From: Gammaproteobacteria bacterium
GTDB lineage: Bacteria; Pseudomonadota; Gammaproteobacteria; Natronospirales; REEB76
DNA length: 56,302 nt
Direction: 5' to 3'
Assembly (NCBI GenBank): GCA_028870845.1
Contig: JAGWOR010000011.1
Coordinates: 1-56,302, forward strand
A program made the position numbers and the translations under genes. Within the stretch, counting starts at the first letter, position 1, and each line of letters opens with the position of its first letter. Shown here in pieces: positions 43,351-52,749 of the stretch. The notes under the pieces are model-generated. The model saw only the letters and a list, made by a program, of their open reading frames with translations. It made no database searches and had not been told where the DNA came from.

Positions 43351-45701
43351 TCACGCACCTTCAATACCGCCACCAGGTCCAAGCGCCCCAGGCGCTGGTA
43401 CACATATACGCTCGAAACCGTCGCAGCCGCCAGCACCACCAGCGCGGCGCGTGCGAATGTCGGCGCTTCCAGCACCAACGGTACGCGGTACAGCGCAGAT
43501 GCCAGTGCCTGGGCGAGATAGGCGGCAAACCCGTAGCCGATGGCAAAACCGGCCGGTATCGCCAGCAGCGTCAGCAATGCGGACTCTCCCAAAAGGATGT
43601 AGGCAATTTCTCGGTGCGTCAGTCCCAGCACCCTGAGCGTCGCCAGCTCGAAAGCCCGCTCCGAGAGCGCGATGCGCGTGCTGTTGTATACCACGCCTAT
43701 GGCGATGGTGCCGGCCATGATTAACATGACGGTGGCGTAAATCAGGATGTTCTGCGCCATCAGTTCGTGAAAACTGTGGATCGCCACCGCACGGATGGTC
43801 ACGCCCGCAACTTTCGGACGGCGCTTGAGCTCAGCGTACACCTGCTCAAGTGTGCCCGGCTGTACCCGCAGGAAGGCACCGGAAATTCCCGGGTCCTCCG
43901 GCAACACCCGCTGCATGGCCGCCAATGACATATACGCATTCGCGCCCGCGTACTCTTTGATGACTCCCGCCACGGGGATGCTGAACTTGCGGCGTGCGCC
44001 GGCCAGCACGTCCACCTGCAGCCTGTCGCCAGCTGCCACGCCGAGCCGCGCCGCCAGATAGTCGGTCAGCAGCACACCATCCCGTGGCAGGCGGATCGAG
44101 TGCAAGTCTACATTCAGCAATTCATTCAACCGACCGCCGGGAACATAGCCTTGCAAGGCGGTGCGGTAACTGCGGTATTCGTTGCGCAGCAGCACCGGCA
44201 CCGCGCGCAGCGGCTCTACGCCTACGACGCTGGGCAGGCTTTTCAGTTCTGCGATCGCCCGTGAGGATGCCGTGTCGGTGAAAGTTACGGTCAGATCCGC
44301 ATGCCGCATGCGGTTGAATTGCACGTCGATCATGTAATTCACTGCGTCATGAAACAGGCCGCTCAGGGTGACGATTGCGCAGGCCAGGGCCACACCCAAC
44401 AGCGTGAGTGCGGATTTCAGCGGCTGGCGTGCGATGTGACGCAGAATCATGCGCCCTGCCTGCGACAGCAGGCGCTTGAAACCGGCGCGTTCCAGCAGGG
44501 TCTCGTGGAAAACCGGCGGCGTCTCCGGATACATGGCCTGGGCCGGCGGCAAGCGCGCGGCGCGCAGCACCGAGGCCAGCGTCCCGGCATAGGCGGCCAG
44601 CGCGCTGGCGATCAGCCCGGTCAGCGCCACGCCTGGTTTCAGCACGTAGTGCATGTAGGGATAGCGGAAAAATTCCGCATAGATATTACTGAGACCATGG
44701 GCAAGCCAGGCGCCGGCGGCAATCCCGATCACGCCACCCACCAGAACGATGCCGGTCACCAGCTTGAGGTAATGCAACGCGATACTCAGATTGCCGTAAC
44801 CGAAAGCCTTGAGAATGGCGATGGACATGCGCTGCCGGTGGATCAGGCGACTCACCACCACATTCAGCAAAAATGCCGCTACACCCAGGAAGATCACCGG
44901 TACGATCATCGCCTGGGTCTGCAGTTGGCGGGTTTCGTCCATCAGATAATGGTGCGATGTCTGGTCGGCGCGCGTGATGGCGCCGGTTCCCCCCCAGTGA
45001 GCGAGCACTGCGTCCAGGCGTGCGATCACTGCCGACGGTGCAGCCCCCGGCGCCAGCTTCAGGACTACATCATTGAAAGCACCGTCCATGCCATAGGCTG
45101 CCTGCAGCGGACGGCGGTTCATCCACAAAACGCCGAAGCGCTTGTAATCCGGGAAAAAATCGCCGGGTCGGATCAGGTAAACGAACTCGGGCGACAGCAC
45201 CACGCCTGCTATCGTCAACAGTTTGCGCTTGCCGCTGATGGTTGCATACAGGGTATTGCCGGGTTTCAGATGCTGGGCATCGGCAAATGATTCATTCACC
45301 GCTACTGTGCTGTCTTCATCAGCTGCCGGCAGACGGCCACGACGCAGATACAGCTGGTTTGGGGCGCCCGGTGATTGTGGCAGCGTCAGCAGCAGACCCG
45401 AGACCGGCTCGCCGAAGCCTGGAACCTCCAGGTTCACCGGCGCGGCCACGCGCGCATCCACGCGCGCCACTCCGGGAATCCCGCGAATGCGTTCCGCCAC
45501 CGCCAGCGGTGCACGCTTCAGGCCGGCGAACACATCAGCAAAATGCGTACTGCGGTAGAACCCGGCTTGGGTGTAGTTAAGCGAATCAATGGTGCTGTAG
45601 GACAAGATCCAGGTGGCGATGCCGCCGGCAATCACCATGGCGATTGCCAGTGCCTGACCGCGGATATGCCACAGCTCCCGCAGCCACTTGCGGTCCAGCA
45701 T
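43347..45701 (-). CDS. ABC transporter permease, duplicated FtsX/MacB-type
   Basis: 784 residues from the ATG at 45701 (AGG 8 bases upstream; GTG at 45716 also possible). The protein has two copies of the MacB-like unit: helix, periplasmic domain (about 45-260 and 440-640), then three helices ([51 protein letters not shown]), the FtsX signature in each half. The fused form works with a single ATPase gene upstream (8-base gap) and the adaptor downstream. It is a mechanotransmission-type exporter; the cargo could be a lipid, peptide or small molecule. Confidence 0.88.
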   Translation of the reverse strand: MLDRKWLRELWHIRGQALAIAMVIAGGIATWILSYSTIDSLNYTQAGFYRSTHFADVFAGLKRAPLAVAERIRGIPGVARVDARVAAPVNLEVPGFGEPVSGLLLTLPQSPGAPNQLYLRRGRLPAADEDSTVAVNESFADAQHLKPGNTLYATISGKRKLLTIAGVVLSPEFVYLIRPGDFFPDYKRFGVLWMNRRPLQAAYGMDGAFNDVVLKLAPGAAPSAVIARLDAVLAHWGGTGAITRADQTSHHYLMDETRQLQTQAMIVPVIFLGVAAFLLNVVVSRLIHRQRMSIAILKAFGYGNLSIALHYLKLVTGIVLVGGVIGIAAGAWLAHGLSNIYAEFFRYPYMHYVLKPGVALTGLIASALAAYAGTLASVLRAARLPPAQAMYPETPPVFHETLLERAGFKRLLSQAGRMILRHIARQPLKSALTLLGVALACAIVTLSGLFHDAVNYMIDVQFNRMRHADLTVTFTDTASSRAIAELKSLPSVVGVEPLRAVPVLLRNEYRSYRTALQGYVPGGRLNELLNVDLHSIRLPRDGVLLTDYLAARLGVAAGDRLQVDVLAGARRKFSIPVAGVIKEYAGANAYMSLAAMQRVLPEDPGISGAFLRVQPGTLEQVYAELKRRPKVAGVTIRAVAIHSFHELMAQNILIYATVMLIMAGTIAIGVVYNSTRIALSERAFELATLRVLGLTHREIAYILLGESALLTLLAIPAGFAIGYGFAAYLAQALASALYRVPLVLEAPTFARAALVVLAAATVSSVYVYQRLGRLDLVAVLKVRE

Positions 45702-45709
45702 GTGCAGGC

Positions 45710-46465
45710 CTACCACTTCAGCTCCTGCACCGGGCGGCGTTCCAGGTTGCGCTTAATGCCGGTGATGCGGCCGTCGCTCAGATGGATCACCCGGTCAGCC
45801 ATGCCGGCGATCACCACATTATGAGTGATCACCACGGTGGTGGTGCCAAGTTCGTGGTTGACGCGATCCAGCGCTTCCAGCACCAGTAGCCCGGTTTGCG
45901 AATCCAGTGCGCCGGTGGGTTCGTCGCACAGCAGCACATCGGGATTCTTGGCGATGGCGCGCGCGATGGCCACCCGCTGCTGTTCGCCGCCAGAAAGTTG
46001 GGAAGGAAAATGATCTGCGCGGCCGGTAAGGCCCACCAGCGCCAGCGCCCGCTCTGGCGTGAGCGGACGGCTGGCGATTTCGGTAACGATGGCCACGTTT
46101 TCGCGTGCGGTAAGGCTGGCAATCAGGTTGTAGAACTGGAACACGAAGCCCACGTGTTCGCGCCGGAATCGTGTCAGCTCCCGGTCGTCGGCATGGCCCA
46201 GATCGTGCTCGAAATAATGCACCTCGCCGGCGGTCGGCGTGTCCAGCCCGCCCAGGATATTAAGCAGCGTGGACTTGCCGCTGCCCGATGCCCCCAGCAG
46301 CACCACCAATTCGCCCGCGTACAGTTCCAGATCCACGCCGCGCAGTGCTTCGATGCGCACCTCGCCCACCACGTAGGTCTTGCATAATCCGCGGGTGCGG
46401 AACACCACGCGCGGTGCTCCAGTGCCTGCAGCGGCTGATTTCAGGGACGCTTCCTGCGTGCTCAC
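45710..46465 (-). CDS. ABC transporter ATP-binding protein (MacB/LolD type)
   Basis: 251 residues. Walker [11 protein letters not shown] loop FVFQFYNLI, signature L-S-G-G-E-Q-Q-R, Walker [12 protein letters not shown] and switch His in V-V-I-T-H-N. This is the MacB/LolD subgroup that drives FtsX-like permeases. The annotated ATG at 46465 is close to the predicted transcription start; a GTG at 46408 with GGAG 8 bases upstream would be the alternative start and still keeps the whole ABC fold. First gene of the three-gene exporter operon. Confidence 0.9.
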   Translation of the reverse strand: MSTQEASLKSAAAGTGAPRVVFRTRGLCKTYVVGEVRIEALRGVDLELYAGELVVLLGASGSGKSTLLNILGGLDTPTAGEVHYFEHDLGHADDRELTRFRREHVGFVFQFYNLIASLTARENVAIVTEIASRPLTPERALALVGLTGRADHFPSQLSGGEQQRVAIARAIAKNPDVLLCDEPTGALDSQTGLLVLEALDRVNHELGTTTVVITHNVVIAGMADRVIHLSDGRITGIKRNLERRPVQELKW

Positions 46466-46499
46466 AACCCTACTTTAGCCCCGGAACCGGCGAGCGCCG

Positions 46500-46513
46500 C
46501 TGACCTGGATCAA
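46500..46513 (-). promoter_or_regulatory. FNR/ANR-like box upstream of the ABC exporter operon
   Basis: Minus strand TTGATCCAGGTCAG: one perfect half-site TTGAT and a TCA second half. At class II spacing lies TAAAGT (46477-46472). The predicted transcript would start at about 46465, right at the annotated ATG. Confidence 0.55.
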
Positions 46514-46559
46514 TCCATCGTTGACTGCCTCACCTCAGTAGTCCGGGTCTATCAAGACG

Positions 46560-47105
46560 CTATGCCGGTGGCCGGCTGTCTGCGCCGTAAACCAGCGAGA
46601 TCATCCCGGCGGTCAGGGTTGCGGCCCAGCGGTTAAGCCGCGGATTTTTCCCCATGCCGCCCCACAGGGAAATCCACCAGGGGAAATTCTTGGTGCCGGG
46701 GTGCTGGTACAGCCAGCGCGGGTCGGAATAAAACTGCAGCAGCAGGCTGCGCGCCTCCGGCACGCGCAGCTCCCGGATCAGCACGCGCACCACCAGCACA
46801 TTCAGCACCGCACCCAGCAGCAAGGCGAGATACAGCAGCGCCACGAATAACAATACGATGGGGACCGCAATCACCACCACCTTGATCACCGCCATGGAAG
46901 AGCGTTGCGGGCCGCCGGCAAAAAATACCGCCAGTTTCGGGAAAAAATAAATCACCAGCGCCAGGCACGGCAGGGTGCAGAACACCCAGACGCAGATCTG
47001 GAACACGTGCAGCTGATACCAGAACACCCTGTCGGCCATTCCACTGGTGTTCCGGGGCGCGGACTTTAGGCTCGGCATGGCTCCCCCACGGAGGATTCCG
47101 GTCAC
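46560..47105 (-). CDS. Membrane protein of unknown function, paired with a PilZ gene
   Basis: 181 residues, two strong membrane helices (about 35-60 and 72-104, VIKVVVIAVPIVLLFVALLYLALLLGAV) and a cytoplasmic or interfacial C-terminal region rich in Trp and Arg (DPRWLYQHPG, NFPWWISLWGG). Its ATG overlaps the PilZ gene stop by four bases, so expression is coupled and it may act with that c-di-GMP receptor. No known family recognised. A later ATG (47078) is possible. Confidence 0.6.
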   Translation of the reverse strand: MTGILRGGAMPSLKSAPRNTSGMADRVFWYQLHVFQICVWVFCTLPCLALVIYFFPKLAVFFAGGPQRSSMAVIKVVVIAVPIVLLFVALLYLALLLGAVLNVLVVRVLIRELRVPEARSLLLQFYSDPRWLYQHPGTKNFPWWISLWGGMGKNPRLNRWAATLTAGMISLVYGADSRPPA

Positions 47106-47476
47106 TTGCTGGTCTTCATGGCCTCCAGTTCACGCTCGCGGGCGCCCTTGCGCAGGCAACTGATTTCAATCAGCCGCTGCAGATGCGAGGAGCTTTGCTG
47201 GTCGTGTGCCTGCCATTGGCAGCCGATCACCCCGTTTTTAACACGGATCACATCTGCCTGCAGATCCAGCTTGACTGCATCCGCCACGTGCCATTCCACC
47301 TCAAAATGCGCGCCGTTCTCGGGCCGCCAGCCACTCGGGCAGCGCGCCCTGAAACCGCGCAACGACAGGTCGATAATCCTCAGGTCATGGGCTCGCTGCC
47401 CGTCATGCACGCGGATGATCGAAGCGAAGCGAAAACGGCGGTACTGGCGTCGCTCAGATCCGTTTTGGGTTTCCAT
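47102..47476 (-). CDS. PilZ-domain protein (cyclic di-GMP receptor)
   Basis: 124 residues. The two c-di-GMP-binding motifs are intact: R-R-Q-Y-R-R (residues 9-14) and D36-L-S38-L-R-G41 (D/NxSxxG). A beta-barrel follows (HFEVEWHVADAVKLDLQADVIRV) with a short helical tail. It probably relays c-di-GMP levels to the membrane protein encoded after it. The window's GGDEF-EAL enzyme at 26907 could supply or remove the ligand, but that link is only inference. Confidence 0.85.
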   Translation of the reverse strand: METQNGSERRQYRRFRFASIIRVHDGQRAHDLRIIDLSLRGFRARCPSGWRPENGAHFEVEWHVADAVKLDLQADVIRVKNGVIGCQWQAHDQQSSSHLQRLIEISCLRKGARERELEAMKTSK

Positions 47477-47656
47477 CCGGCTTCCCTGGTGTGGTTACGT
47501 AAATCCCGACCGGCCTGACCGATTTATCCCGGCAATCCGCCCGGTCCGGGAGCAAAACCATATGCCATCCGCACGCATTTTGGAACAGGCACGCCTCAAT
47601 CCCATTAAAATACGCGGTCGTCGAAGCCCTCATTGCCCGTTACCGGAGCCACATCC

Positions 47657-48751
47657 ATGAGCCAGCTGTTCTCCCCTATTGAGCTTGCCGGACTGTCCTT
47701 GCGCAACCGCATCGTGGTCTCGCCCATGTGCCAGTATTCCGCGGATCAGGGCAGCGCCACCGACTGGCACATGATCCACCTGGGGCATCTGGCACTATCG
47801 GGAGCCGCGCTGTTGTTCACCGAAGCAACCGCGGTCTCACCTGAAGGCCGCATCTCTCCCGCCGATCTGGGGCTTTGGTCCGATGCCAACCAAGCCGCGC
47901 TGGCGCGGGTGGTGGACGCGGTACGCAGATATTCCGGCATCAAACTCGGCGTGCAGCTGGCCCACGCCGGGCGCAAAGCTTCCACGCGCCTGCCTTGGGC
48001 GGGCGGCGGCCAGATTCCACCGCATCAGGGCGGCTGGCAGACCCTTGCACCTTCGCCGCTGCCTTACGCCGAAGGCAATCCGCATCCACATGCCCTCAAT
48101 GCAGCGCAACTAGAAAGCATTGCCCGGGAGTTCGCATTGACCGCACAGCGCGCCCAGCGTCTCGGGCTGGATACCATCGAAGTGCATTCCGCCCACGGCT
48201 ACCTGTTGCACCAGTTCCTGTCGCCGCTTTCCAACCAGCGCACAGACGCCTACGGCGGATCCCTGGAAAACCGCCTGCGCTTTCCGTTGCAGGTGTTTGA
48301 AGCGGTGCGCGCGGCAGTGCCCAAGGAAATGCCGGTGGGCGTGCGCATCTCCGCCAGCGATTGGGTGGACGGCGGCTGGGATCTGGAACAAAGCGTGGCA
48401 TACGTCAGGCAACTGAAATCCCGCGGCTGCGCCTATATCGATGTTTCCAGCGGCGGCTTGTCGCCGCTGCAGAAAATCCCGGAGCAGCCCGGTTATCAAG
48501 TGCCGTTCGCGGAACGTATCCGGCGCGAGACCGGCATAGCCACCATCGGCGTTGGGTTGATCACCGAACCGCAACAGGCCGAGGCCATCATTGCATCGGG
48601 CCAGGCGGACCTGGTGTCGCTGGCCCGGGGCATGCTCTACGATCCGCGCTGGCCCTGGCACGCGGCGGCACAGCTGGGGGATCAGGCAATTGCACCCAAA
48701 CAGTACCTGCGCTGCCAGCCGGTTGCCTATCCGCATTTATTCAAACATTGA
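47657..48751 (+). CDS. Old Yellow Enzyme family NADPH:flavin oxidoreductase (YqjM class)
   Basis: 364 residues from the ATG at 47657 (GGAG 9 bases upstream). FMN-binding opening S-P-M-C-Q-Y-S-A with the Cys of the thermophilic-like/YqjM class, catalytic H-S-A-H-G-Y-L-L-H-Q-F-L-S-P (His pair and Tyr), N-Q-R-T-D-A-Y-G-G-S and C-terminal V-S-L-A-R-G-M-L-Y-D-P-R-W-P-W-H. It reduces activated C=C bonds, often of electrophilic toxic compounds. Stands alone, divergent from the PilZ gene. Confidence 0.93.
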   Translation: MSQLFSPIELAGLSLRNRIVVSPMCQYSADQGSATDWHMIHLGHLALSGAALLFTEATAVSPEGRISPADLGLWSDANQAALARVVDAVRRYSGIKLGVQLAHAGRKASTRLPWAGGGQIPPHQGGWQTLAPSPLPYAEGNPHPHALNAAQLESIAREFALTAQRAQRLGLDTIEVHSAHGYLLHQFLSPLSNQRTDAYGGSLENRLRFPLQVFEAVRAAVPKEMPVGVRISASDWVDGGWDLEQSVAYVRQLKSRGCAYIDVSSGGLSPLQKIPEQPGYQVPFAERIRRETGIATIGVGLITEPQQAEAIIASGQADLVSLARGMLYDPRWPWHAAAQLGDQAIAPKQYLRCQPVAYPHLFKH

Positions 48752-48917
48752 ACCCCCGGCGCCATGCTGCAGGGCCTTGGGGCCGAAGCCTTGCTCCGCA
48801 GGTACAACCTCACCCATTGGATCAACCGCTGATCAGGGAAGTGTGCCCGCCCGGGTTATAGCGGGATGCGTGCTGTGCTACGCCTGTTGCGCGTGAAATT
48901 GCCGCGGCCTGCAGCCA

Positions 48918-49529
48918 TCAGGCTTTGCTTGAGACTTTCGGCTTGGAGGTGGTTTGCGTATCAAGACCGCCCGCGGCTTCTTCCAGACGCGTCACTACGC
49001 GCTTGAGTTCTACCGCCATGGGGCCCAGGTTCAGAGCCAGGTAGCGATCGGCCAGCGAGCGGTAATACCACAACGTGCCCTGCTTGCCGCCATTGAAGCG
49101 TTGCCAGACTTCATTGCCCTGGGACTCATAATCCCGGAGTATGGCGCGCGCGTTGTGCAGTTTGTCGGCGCACGATACCAGACGGATGGCCGGGTCGTGT
49201 TCCGCCAGCAACGCCAGATATTTCTGTTTGCGCTGGTCCCAGGGCGGCTTGGGTGAAGTCACCGCGTCGGAACAGGCAGCCACCATATCCGCCACCCGCT
49301 CGCCGAATTTCTCGCGGATTTCATTCAGGCGCGCCAGCCCGCCCTGATCCTCCACCATGTCGTGCAACAGCGCTGCAATCGCCTGATCCTCGTCGCCGCC
49401 ATGCTCCAGCACCAATGCACATACAGCCAGCAGGTGCGCCACGTAGGGTACCTCGGTGCCTTTGCGGTTTTGACGGCGGTGCACCTCCTCCGCATAGGTG
49501 AGTGCGTCACTAAAACGGTCGGTCAACAT
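48918..49529 (-). CDS. HD-domain protein of the RelA/SpoT hydrolase type
   Basis: 203 residues. Metal-binding set: His32 (Y-V-A-H-L-L-A-V), His56-Asp57 and Glu60-Asp61 (L-L-H-D-M-V-E-D-Q), and Asp in S-C-A-D-K-L-H-N-A-R. This is the H-HD-ED-D layout of the (p)ppGpp hydrolase domain, without any synthetase or regulatory domains. It may act as a small alarmone hydrolase, as MESH1/SAH proteins do, or on another nucleotide. A basic C-terminal tail ends the chain. Confidence 0.82.
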   Translation of the reverse strand: MLTDRFSDALTYAEEVHRRQNRKGTEVPYVAHLLAVCALVLEHGGDEDQAIAALLHDMVEDQGGLARLNEIREKFGERVADMVAACSDAVTSPKPPWDQRKQKYLALLAEHDPAIRLVSCADKLHNARAILRDYESQGNEVWQRFNGGKQGTLWYYRSLADRYLALNLGPMAVELKRVVTRLEEAAGGLDTQTTSKPKVSSKA

Positions 49530-49628
49530 GTGACATATCCTGATCGCGTTATGGCTAATGTATCAGCGCCCTGTCTGTAAAAACAACACCGGCATTTAGA
49601 GACTGAAAAACCGGGTTTCAGACCGGCT

Positions 49629-49898
49629 TCAACCCATAAGCACGCCGCTATGCTCCGGCGGCTTGATGAACTCCCGTCGGATTTTGTCGGAAGCCAGTTT
49701 CTTGATGATCCAGCCGAACAACACCAGGATGGCAATGTCGATGGCCACACCCACCACCATGGCCGCCTGCACCATGCCCTGCAAACCCGGCGGCATTCCC
49801 GCCGGCATAGCAGCGTTCTGCAAGGCCAGATGCATACCCGCCATCGCCAGCAGGCCGAAGATCAGGCCCATGCCGTTCCAGATCAAGCCGATTGCCAT
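49629..49898 (-). CDS. Small membrane protein of unknown function
   Basis: 89 residues with two membrane helices (about 3-25 and 42-66) and a basic cytoplasmic tail (KKLASDKIRREFIKPP). Met- and Gly-rich loop (MPAGMPPGLQGM). No family recognised. It stands alone between the HD protein and the DoxX gene. Codon pattern and hydrophobic structure support a real gene, but no strong ribosome-binding site is seen. Confidence 0.55.
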   Translation of the reverse strand: MAIGLIWNGMGLIFGLLAMAGMHLALQNAAMPAGMPPGLQGMVQAAMVVGVAIDIAILVLFGWIIKKLASDKIRREFIKPPEHSGVLMG

Positions 49899-50073
49899 GA
49901 GCGCGATAAACGAATGCGCGCCCAGTTCCTGCGCAGCAGCAGCGCCACCACCGTGACGAATTCAGAGCGCCGTGGCATTGACTGCCAGCCTCCCGGAGGT
50001 TGCCCCCATTCAGTGATTTCCCATCGATAGCACCACGGAACGCTGGCCGTCATGCGGGAGCAGTCATACTGCG

Positions 50074-50469
50074 CTATTTTTTCCGCACCCAGGCGTCGAT
50101 GCCCCAGGAACCGCCGCCGGCGGCCGCGAAATACAGAAACACGAAGCAGTAGAACACCGCGGCCTCGCCGTGGTTCACCAGCGGGAAGAAACCCTGGGGC
50201 GCATGCGCCATGAAATAGGCGACAGCCATCTGGCCGGAGAGGATGAACGCCACCGGCCGGGTGAACAGCCCGAGAAACAGCAGGATACTGCCGCCGATCT
50301 CCAGTACCCCTGCCAGGCCGATCAGGGAGAACAACTGGATATGGCCCATATTCAACGGTATATGGAAGAACTTGGAGGTGCCGTGCTCTATATAGAGAAA
50401 CGCCACCACCACCCGCAGCACGCTCAACAGGCGCGGCGACCAGGCATCGAGAAACTGCTTGCTGACCAT
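50074..50469 (-). CDS. DoxX family membrane protein
   Basis: 131 residues from ATG 50469, which has AGGAG 8 bases upstream; longer frames lack this. Four membrane helices; L-L-S-V-L-R-V-V-V-A-F-L-Y-I-E-H-G-T-S-K, F-S-L-I-G-L-A-G-V-L-E-I-G-G-S-I-L-L-F-L-G-L-F-T-R-P and the ending F-L-Y-F-A-A-A-G-G-G-S-W-G-I-D are DoxX hallmarks. DoxX proteins are linked to quinone or thiosulfate chemistry and oxidative stress, mostly without firm roles. Confidence 0.88.
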   Translation of the reverse strand: MVSKQFLDAWSPRLLSVLRVVVAFLYIEHGTSKFFHIPLNMGHIQLFSLIGLAGVLEIGGSILLFLGLFTRPVAFILSGQMAVAYFMAHAPQGFFPLVNHGEAAVFYCFVFLYFAAAGGGSWGIDAWVRKK

Positions 50470-50613
50470 GGAAATGCTCCTTATGGATTGTTGCTGTTGG
50501 AGTTTGCTTGAGCAGCGCCGTATCCCATTGGCGGTTCCCGTCCGCACGGCCGTTCACCCTTGCTGGGTTCAATGATAGCAGGAGCCAATGTTTGCAGCCG
50601 AGCCGGCGTGTGC

Positions 50614-50892
50614 CTAGCGTGGGGTCGAATCCAGGCGCGGTTCCAGTAGCGGCGGCAGGCTCCCCGAGTCCGCCAGATAATAGCCGCTGATATTTTCATC
50701 CCGGCGCCCGCCGGGTTGCGGCGGCAAATTGCGGCCCAGCTCCAGGTAACCCTGAACCGACTGTAATTCCAGGTAGGTGCCGTCCTCGAACATCAGAAAC
50801 AGGCCGCTGCTGGGGATGGCTTCATGGCGGTTGGCCCATTTCAGGTCCAGCCCCGTCACCTGCATACCCAGCAATTCATCCAGCGACTTCAT
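50614..50892 (-). CDS. Small protein of unknown function, second gene of the WYL-linked unit
   Basis: 92 residues from ATG 50892 (M-K-S-L-D-E-L-L-G-M), which overlaps the end of the preceding gene by 17 bases. Soluble, with short strands (LFLMFEDGTYLELQSV) and a Pro/Gly-rich tail. I recognise no family. The overlap and shared strand put it in one operon with the 50876 gene, probably under the WYL regulator. Confidence 0.55.
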   Translation of the reverse strand: MKSLDELLGMQVTGLDLKWANRHEAIPSSGLFLMFEDGTYLELQSVQGYLELGRNLPPQPGGRRDENISGYYLADSGSLPPLLEPRLDSTPR

Positions 50893-51649
50893 GGGCCGTA
50901 CTCCACTTACGGAACAGTTCGAATTCATGGTTGTTGTACAGCGCGGTGGCGGTACTGTTGTCGTCCGGATCCACCAGCGCCGCGCTCAGGCGGCTGTTCC
51001 AGTGATTCGGCATGCAGCGGTCCACCTGGCGCTGTCCGCCCACCCGTCGCCCGCCGGCGGTGTCGATGCAACCGAAGTAGTTGACGATTTCCACGCGACT
51101 GCCGTCGTCCAGTTCCAGCAACAGGATTTCCTGCGGGCCCTGGGTGCCGGAAGCACGCGAGTACAGGCGGTAGGCAACGATGGTGCGGCCCATGAGCGCC
51201 ATGGCGCTGCTGGTGGTGATCTGGGTGCTGCAACGCCGCCACAGGGCGGCGAACTTGGTCGAAATCCTCTCCAGCAATTCACGCTGCAACCTGTCGGCGG
51301 TGCTGCGCAGCGCACGCAGTGCGGCGCGCCGCCAGGCGTTCATGTAATCCAGAGCCGCGCCGGGATCGATCTTGAAACCGTTTTCGCCGGTCAGGTGGCA
51401 AAAAGCCATGGTCTGGCAGGCTTCGCTGCTCCCCTCGCGCACCGCCGCCCGCAGGTAATGGCGGCCTTCCTGCCAGGTCTCGGAATTTTGGGTCTGGTTC
51501 AGGATGGTGCGCGCCTGGGCCAACAGCAGCTTGGCCCGGTCGGGCGTAACCAGGGTCGCCAGTGCGGGAGGGTCAAAGGCCGGTGCCTGGGTTACCTGCA
51601 TGCCCGGGGGTTCCTGAGGATTGGGTGTGGCTGAAACATGCCGCCACAT
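50876..51649 (-). CDS. Protein of unknown function, first gene of the WYL-linked unit
   Basis: About 257 residues from ATG 51649; 51601 is another candidate. The frame is open to 51718, but that would start inside the palindromic operators. A helical stretch (ETWQEGRHYLRAAVREGSSEACQTMAFCHLTGENG) resembles a Sel1-like repeat. The C-terminal half has strands (EILLLELDDGSRVEIVNYFGC). No signal peptide or membrane helix. Divergent from the WYL regulator gene across two matching operators, so it is its likely target. Confidence 0.6.
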   Translation of the reverse strand: MWRHVSATPNPQEPPGMQVTQAPAFDPPALATLVTPDRAKLLLAQARTILNQTQNSETWQEGRHYLRAAVREGSSEACQTMAFCHLTGENGFKIDPGAALDYMNAWRRAALRALRSTADRLQRELLERISTKFAALWRRCSTQITTSSAMALMGRTIVAYRLYSRASGTQGPQEILLLELDDGSRVEIVNYFGCIDTAGGRRVGGQRQVDRCMPNHWNSRLSAALVDPDDNSTATALYNNHEFELFRKWSTAHEVAG

Positions 51650-51660
51650 TAGCCCCACCA

Positions 51661-51679
51661 AGCGACAGGACATGTCGCT
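51661..51679. promoter_or_regulatory. Palindromic operator 1 of the WYL regulator region
   Basis: AGCGACAGGACATGTCGCT: perfect 7-base arms AGCGACA/TGTCGCT around 5 bases. Its centre is 33 bases (about three helical turns) from operator 2, so two regulator dimers could sit on the same DNA face. Confidence 0.7.
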
Positions 51680-51693
51680 GAGGCTCGCTCCCA

Positions 51694-51712
51694 AACGACA
51701 GAATATGTCGCT
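51694..51712. promoter_or_regulatory. Palindromic operator 2, next to overlapping divergent -10 hexamers
   Basis: AACGACAGAATATGTCGCT, same CGACA-N5-TGTCG core as operator 1. Just to its right ACTATACT (51717-51724) offers a -10 in both directions: TATACT for the WYL gene and TATAGT for the leftward genes. The operator covers the -35 zone of the rightward promoter, consistent with autorepression. Confidence 0.65.
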
Positions 51713-51753
51713 GTGCACTATACTGGCGTCTGCCCCGCCATGCGGAATCCACA

Positions 51754-52749
51754 GTGGCCGAAACCTTCCTGCGCCAATGGGCCATGCTCAAGCTCATCCC
51801 GCACGCGCCCCGCAAAGTCGACAGCCTGAGCTTGCGCGCCAGCCTGCGCCAGCAGGGTTTCCAGGTGGATCTGCGCAGCCTGCAGCGGGACCTGAAAACC
51901 CTGTCGGCGGTTTTCCCGTTGCGCTGCGACACCCGCGCCAAACCCTTCGGCTGGCAATGGATGAGCGGCGGCCGCGCCCTGGATGTGGCCGGCATGAGCC
52001 CGCCGGCGGCCCTGGCGCTGAAACTCATGGACCAGTACCTGCGGCCGCTCATGCCGCATTCCACCATGAAGGCCCTGGAACCCCAGCTGCAAAACGCCGA
52101 TCAAGTACTCTCGCAGATCTCCGACCGGGCGATCCGCGACTGGCCGCGCAAGGTGCGCGTCATCCCCAGCGGCCTGGCGCTGCTGCCGCCGGAAATCGAC
52201 GAAATGGTGCTTTCGGTGGTGTACGAAGCGCTGTTCACCAACCACCGGTTCTCGGTGCGTTACCAGGGCCACGACGGCGGACAGCTGGAACAGCGGGTGA
52301 ATCCCCTGGCACTGGTGGCACGCGGCGCGGTGTTATCCCTGGTGTGCACCCTGGAGGCAAGCACCGAGCCGCGCCAGCTGCTGGTGCACCGCATGAGCCA
52401 CGCGGCGCTCGACAGTGAAACCGCGCGCACCCCGGCGGACTTCGACCTGGACCGCTACCTGGCCCAGGGAGAATTCGACAGCCCCTCGGGCCAGCTCATC
52501 CGGCTGCGCGCCATCCTGCACAAACACGCAGCCCGCTACGTGGCCGAGACCCCGCTTTCCAGGGACCAGCGGCTGCGGCAGCTGGAGGACGGCCGCGTGC
52601 AGATCACCGCTTCGGTGATGCAGACCGCTCAGCTACGGCGCTGGCTGCTGGGCTTCGGCGACCAGGTAGAAGTGCTGGCGCCCGAAAGCCTGCGCAAGGA
52701 ACTCCAGGAAACCGCGCGGCGCATCCTGCAGCACTACCAGTCCCCCTGA
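51754..52749 (+). CDS. WYL-domain transcriptional regulator (DeoR/YafY-like)
   Basis: 331 residues, GTG start with GGA about 8 bases upstream. N-terminal winged HTH (about 1-70: WAMLKLIPHAPRKVDSLSLRASLRQQGF, then R-S-L-Q-R-D-L-K-T-L), central WYL domain (about 140-230, with Y-Q-G-H-D-G-G and VNPLALVARGAVLSLVC in place of the canonical W-Y-L) and the C-terminal WCX domain. WYL regulators sense nucleotides or single-stranded DNA and often guard stress or defence genes. Divergent from two unknown genes, with two shared palindromes. The tricorn protease gene follows after 107 bases and may be independent. Confidence 0.88.
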   Translation: MAETFLRQWAMLKLIPHAPRKVDSLSLRASLRQQGFQVDLRSLQRDLKTLSAVFPLRCDTRAKPFGWQWMSGGRALDVAGMSPPAALALKLMDQYLRPLMPHSTMKALEPQLQNADQVLSQISDRAIRDWPRKVRVIPSGLALLPPEIDEMVLSVVYEALFTNHRFSVRYQGHDGGQLEQRVNPLALVARGAVLSLVCTLEASTEPRQLLVHRMSHAALDSETARTPADFDLDRYLAQGEFDSPSGQLIRLRAILHKHAARYVAETPLSRDQRLRQLEDGRVQITASVMQTAQLRRWLLGFGDQVEVLAPESLRKELQETARRILQHYQSP

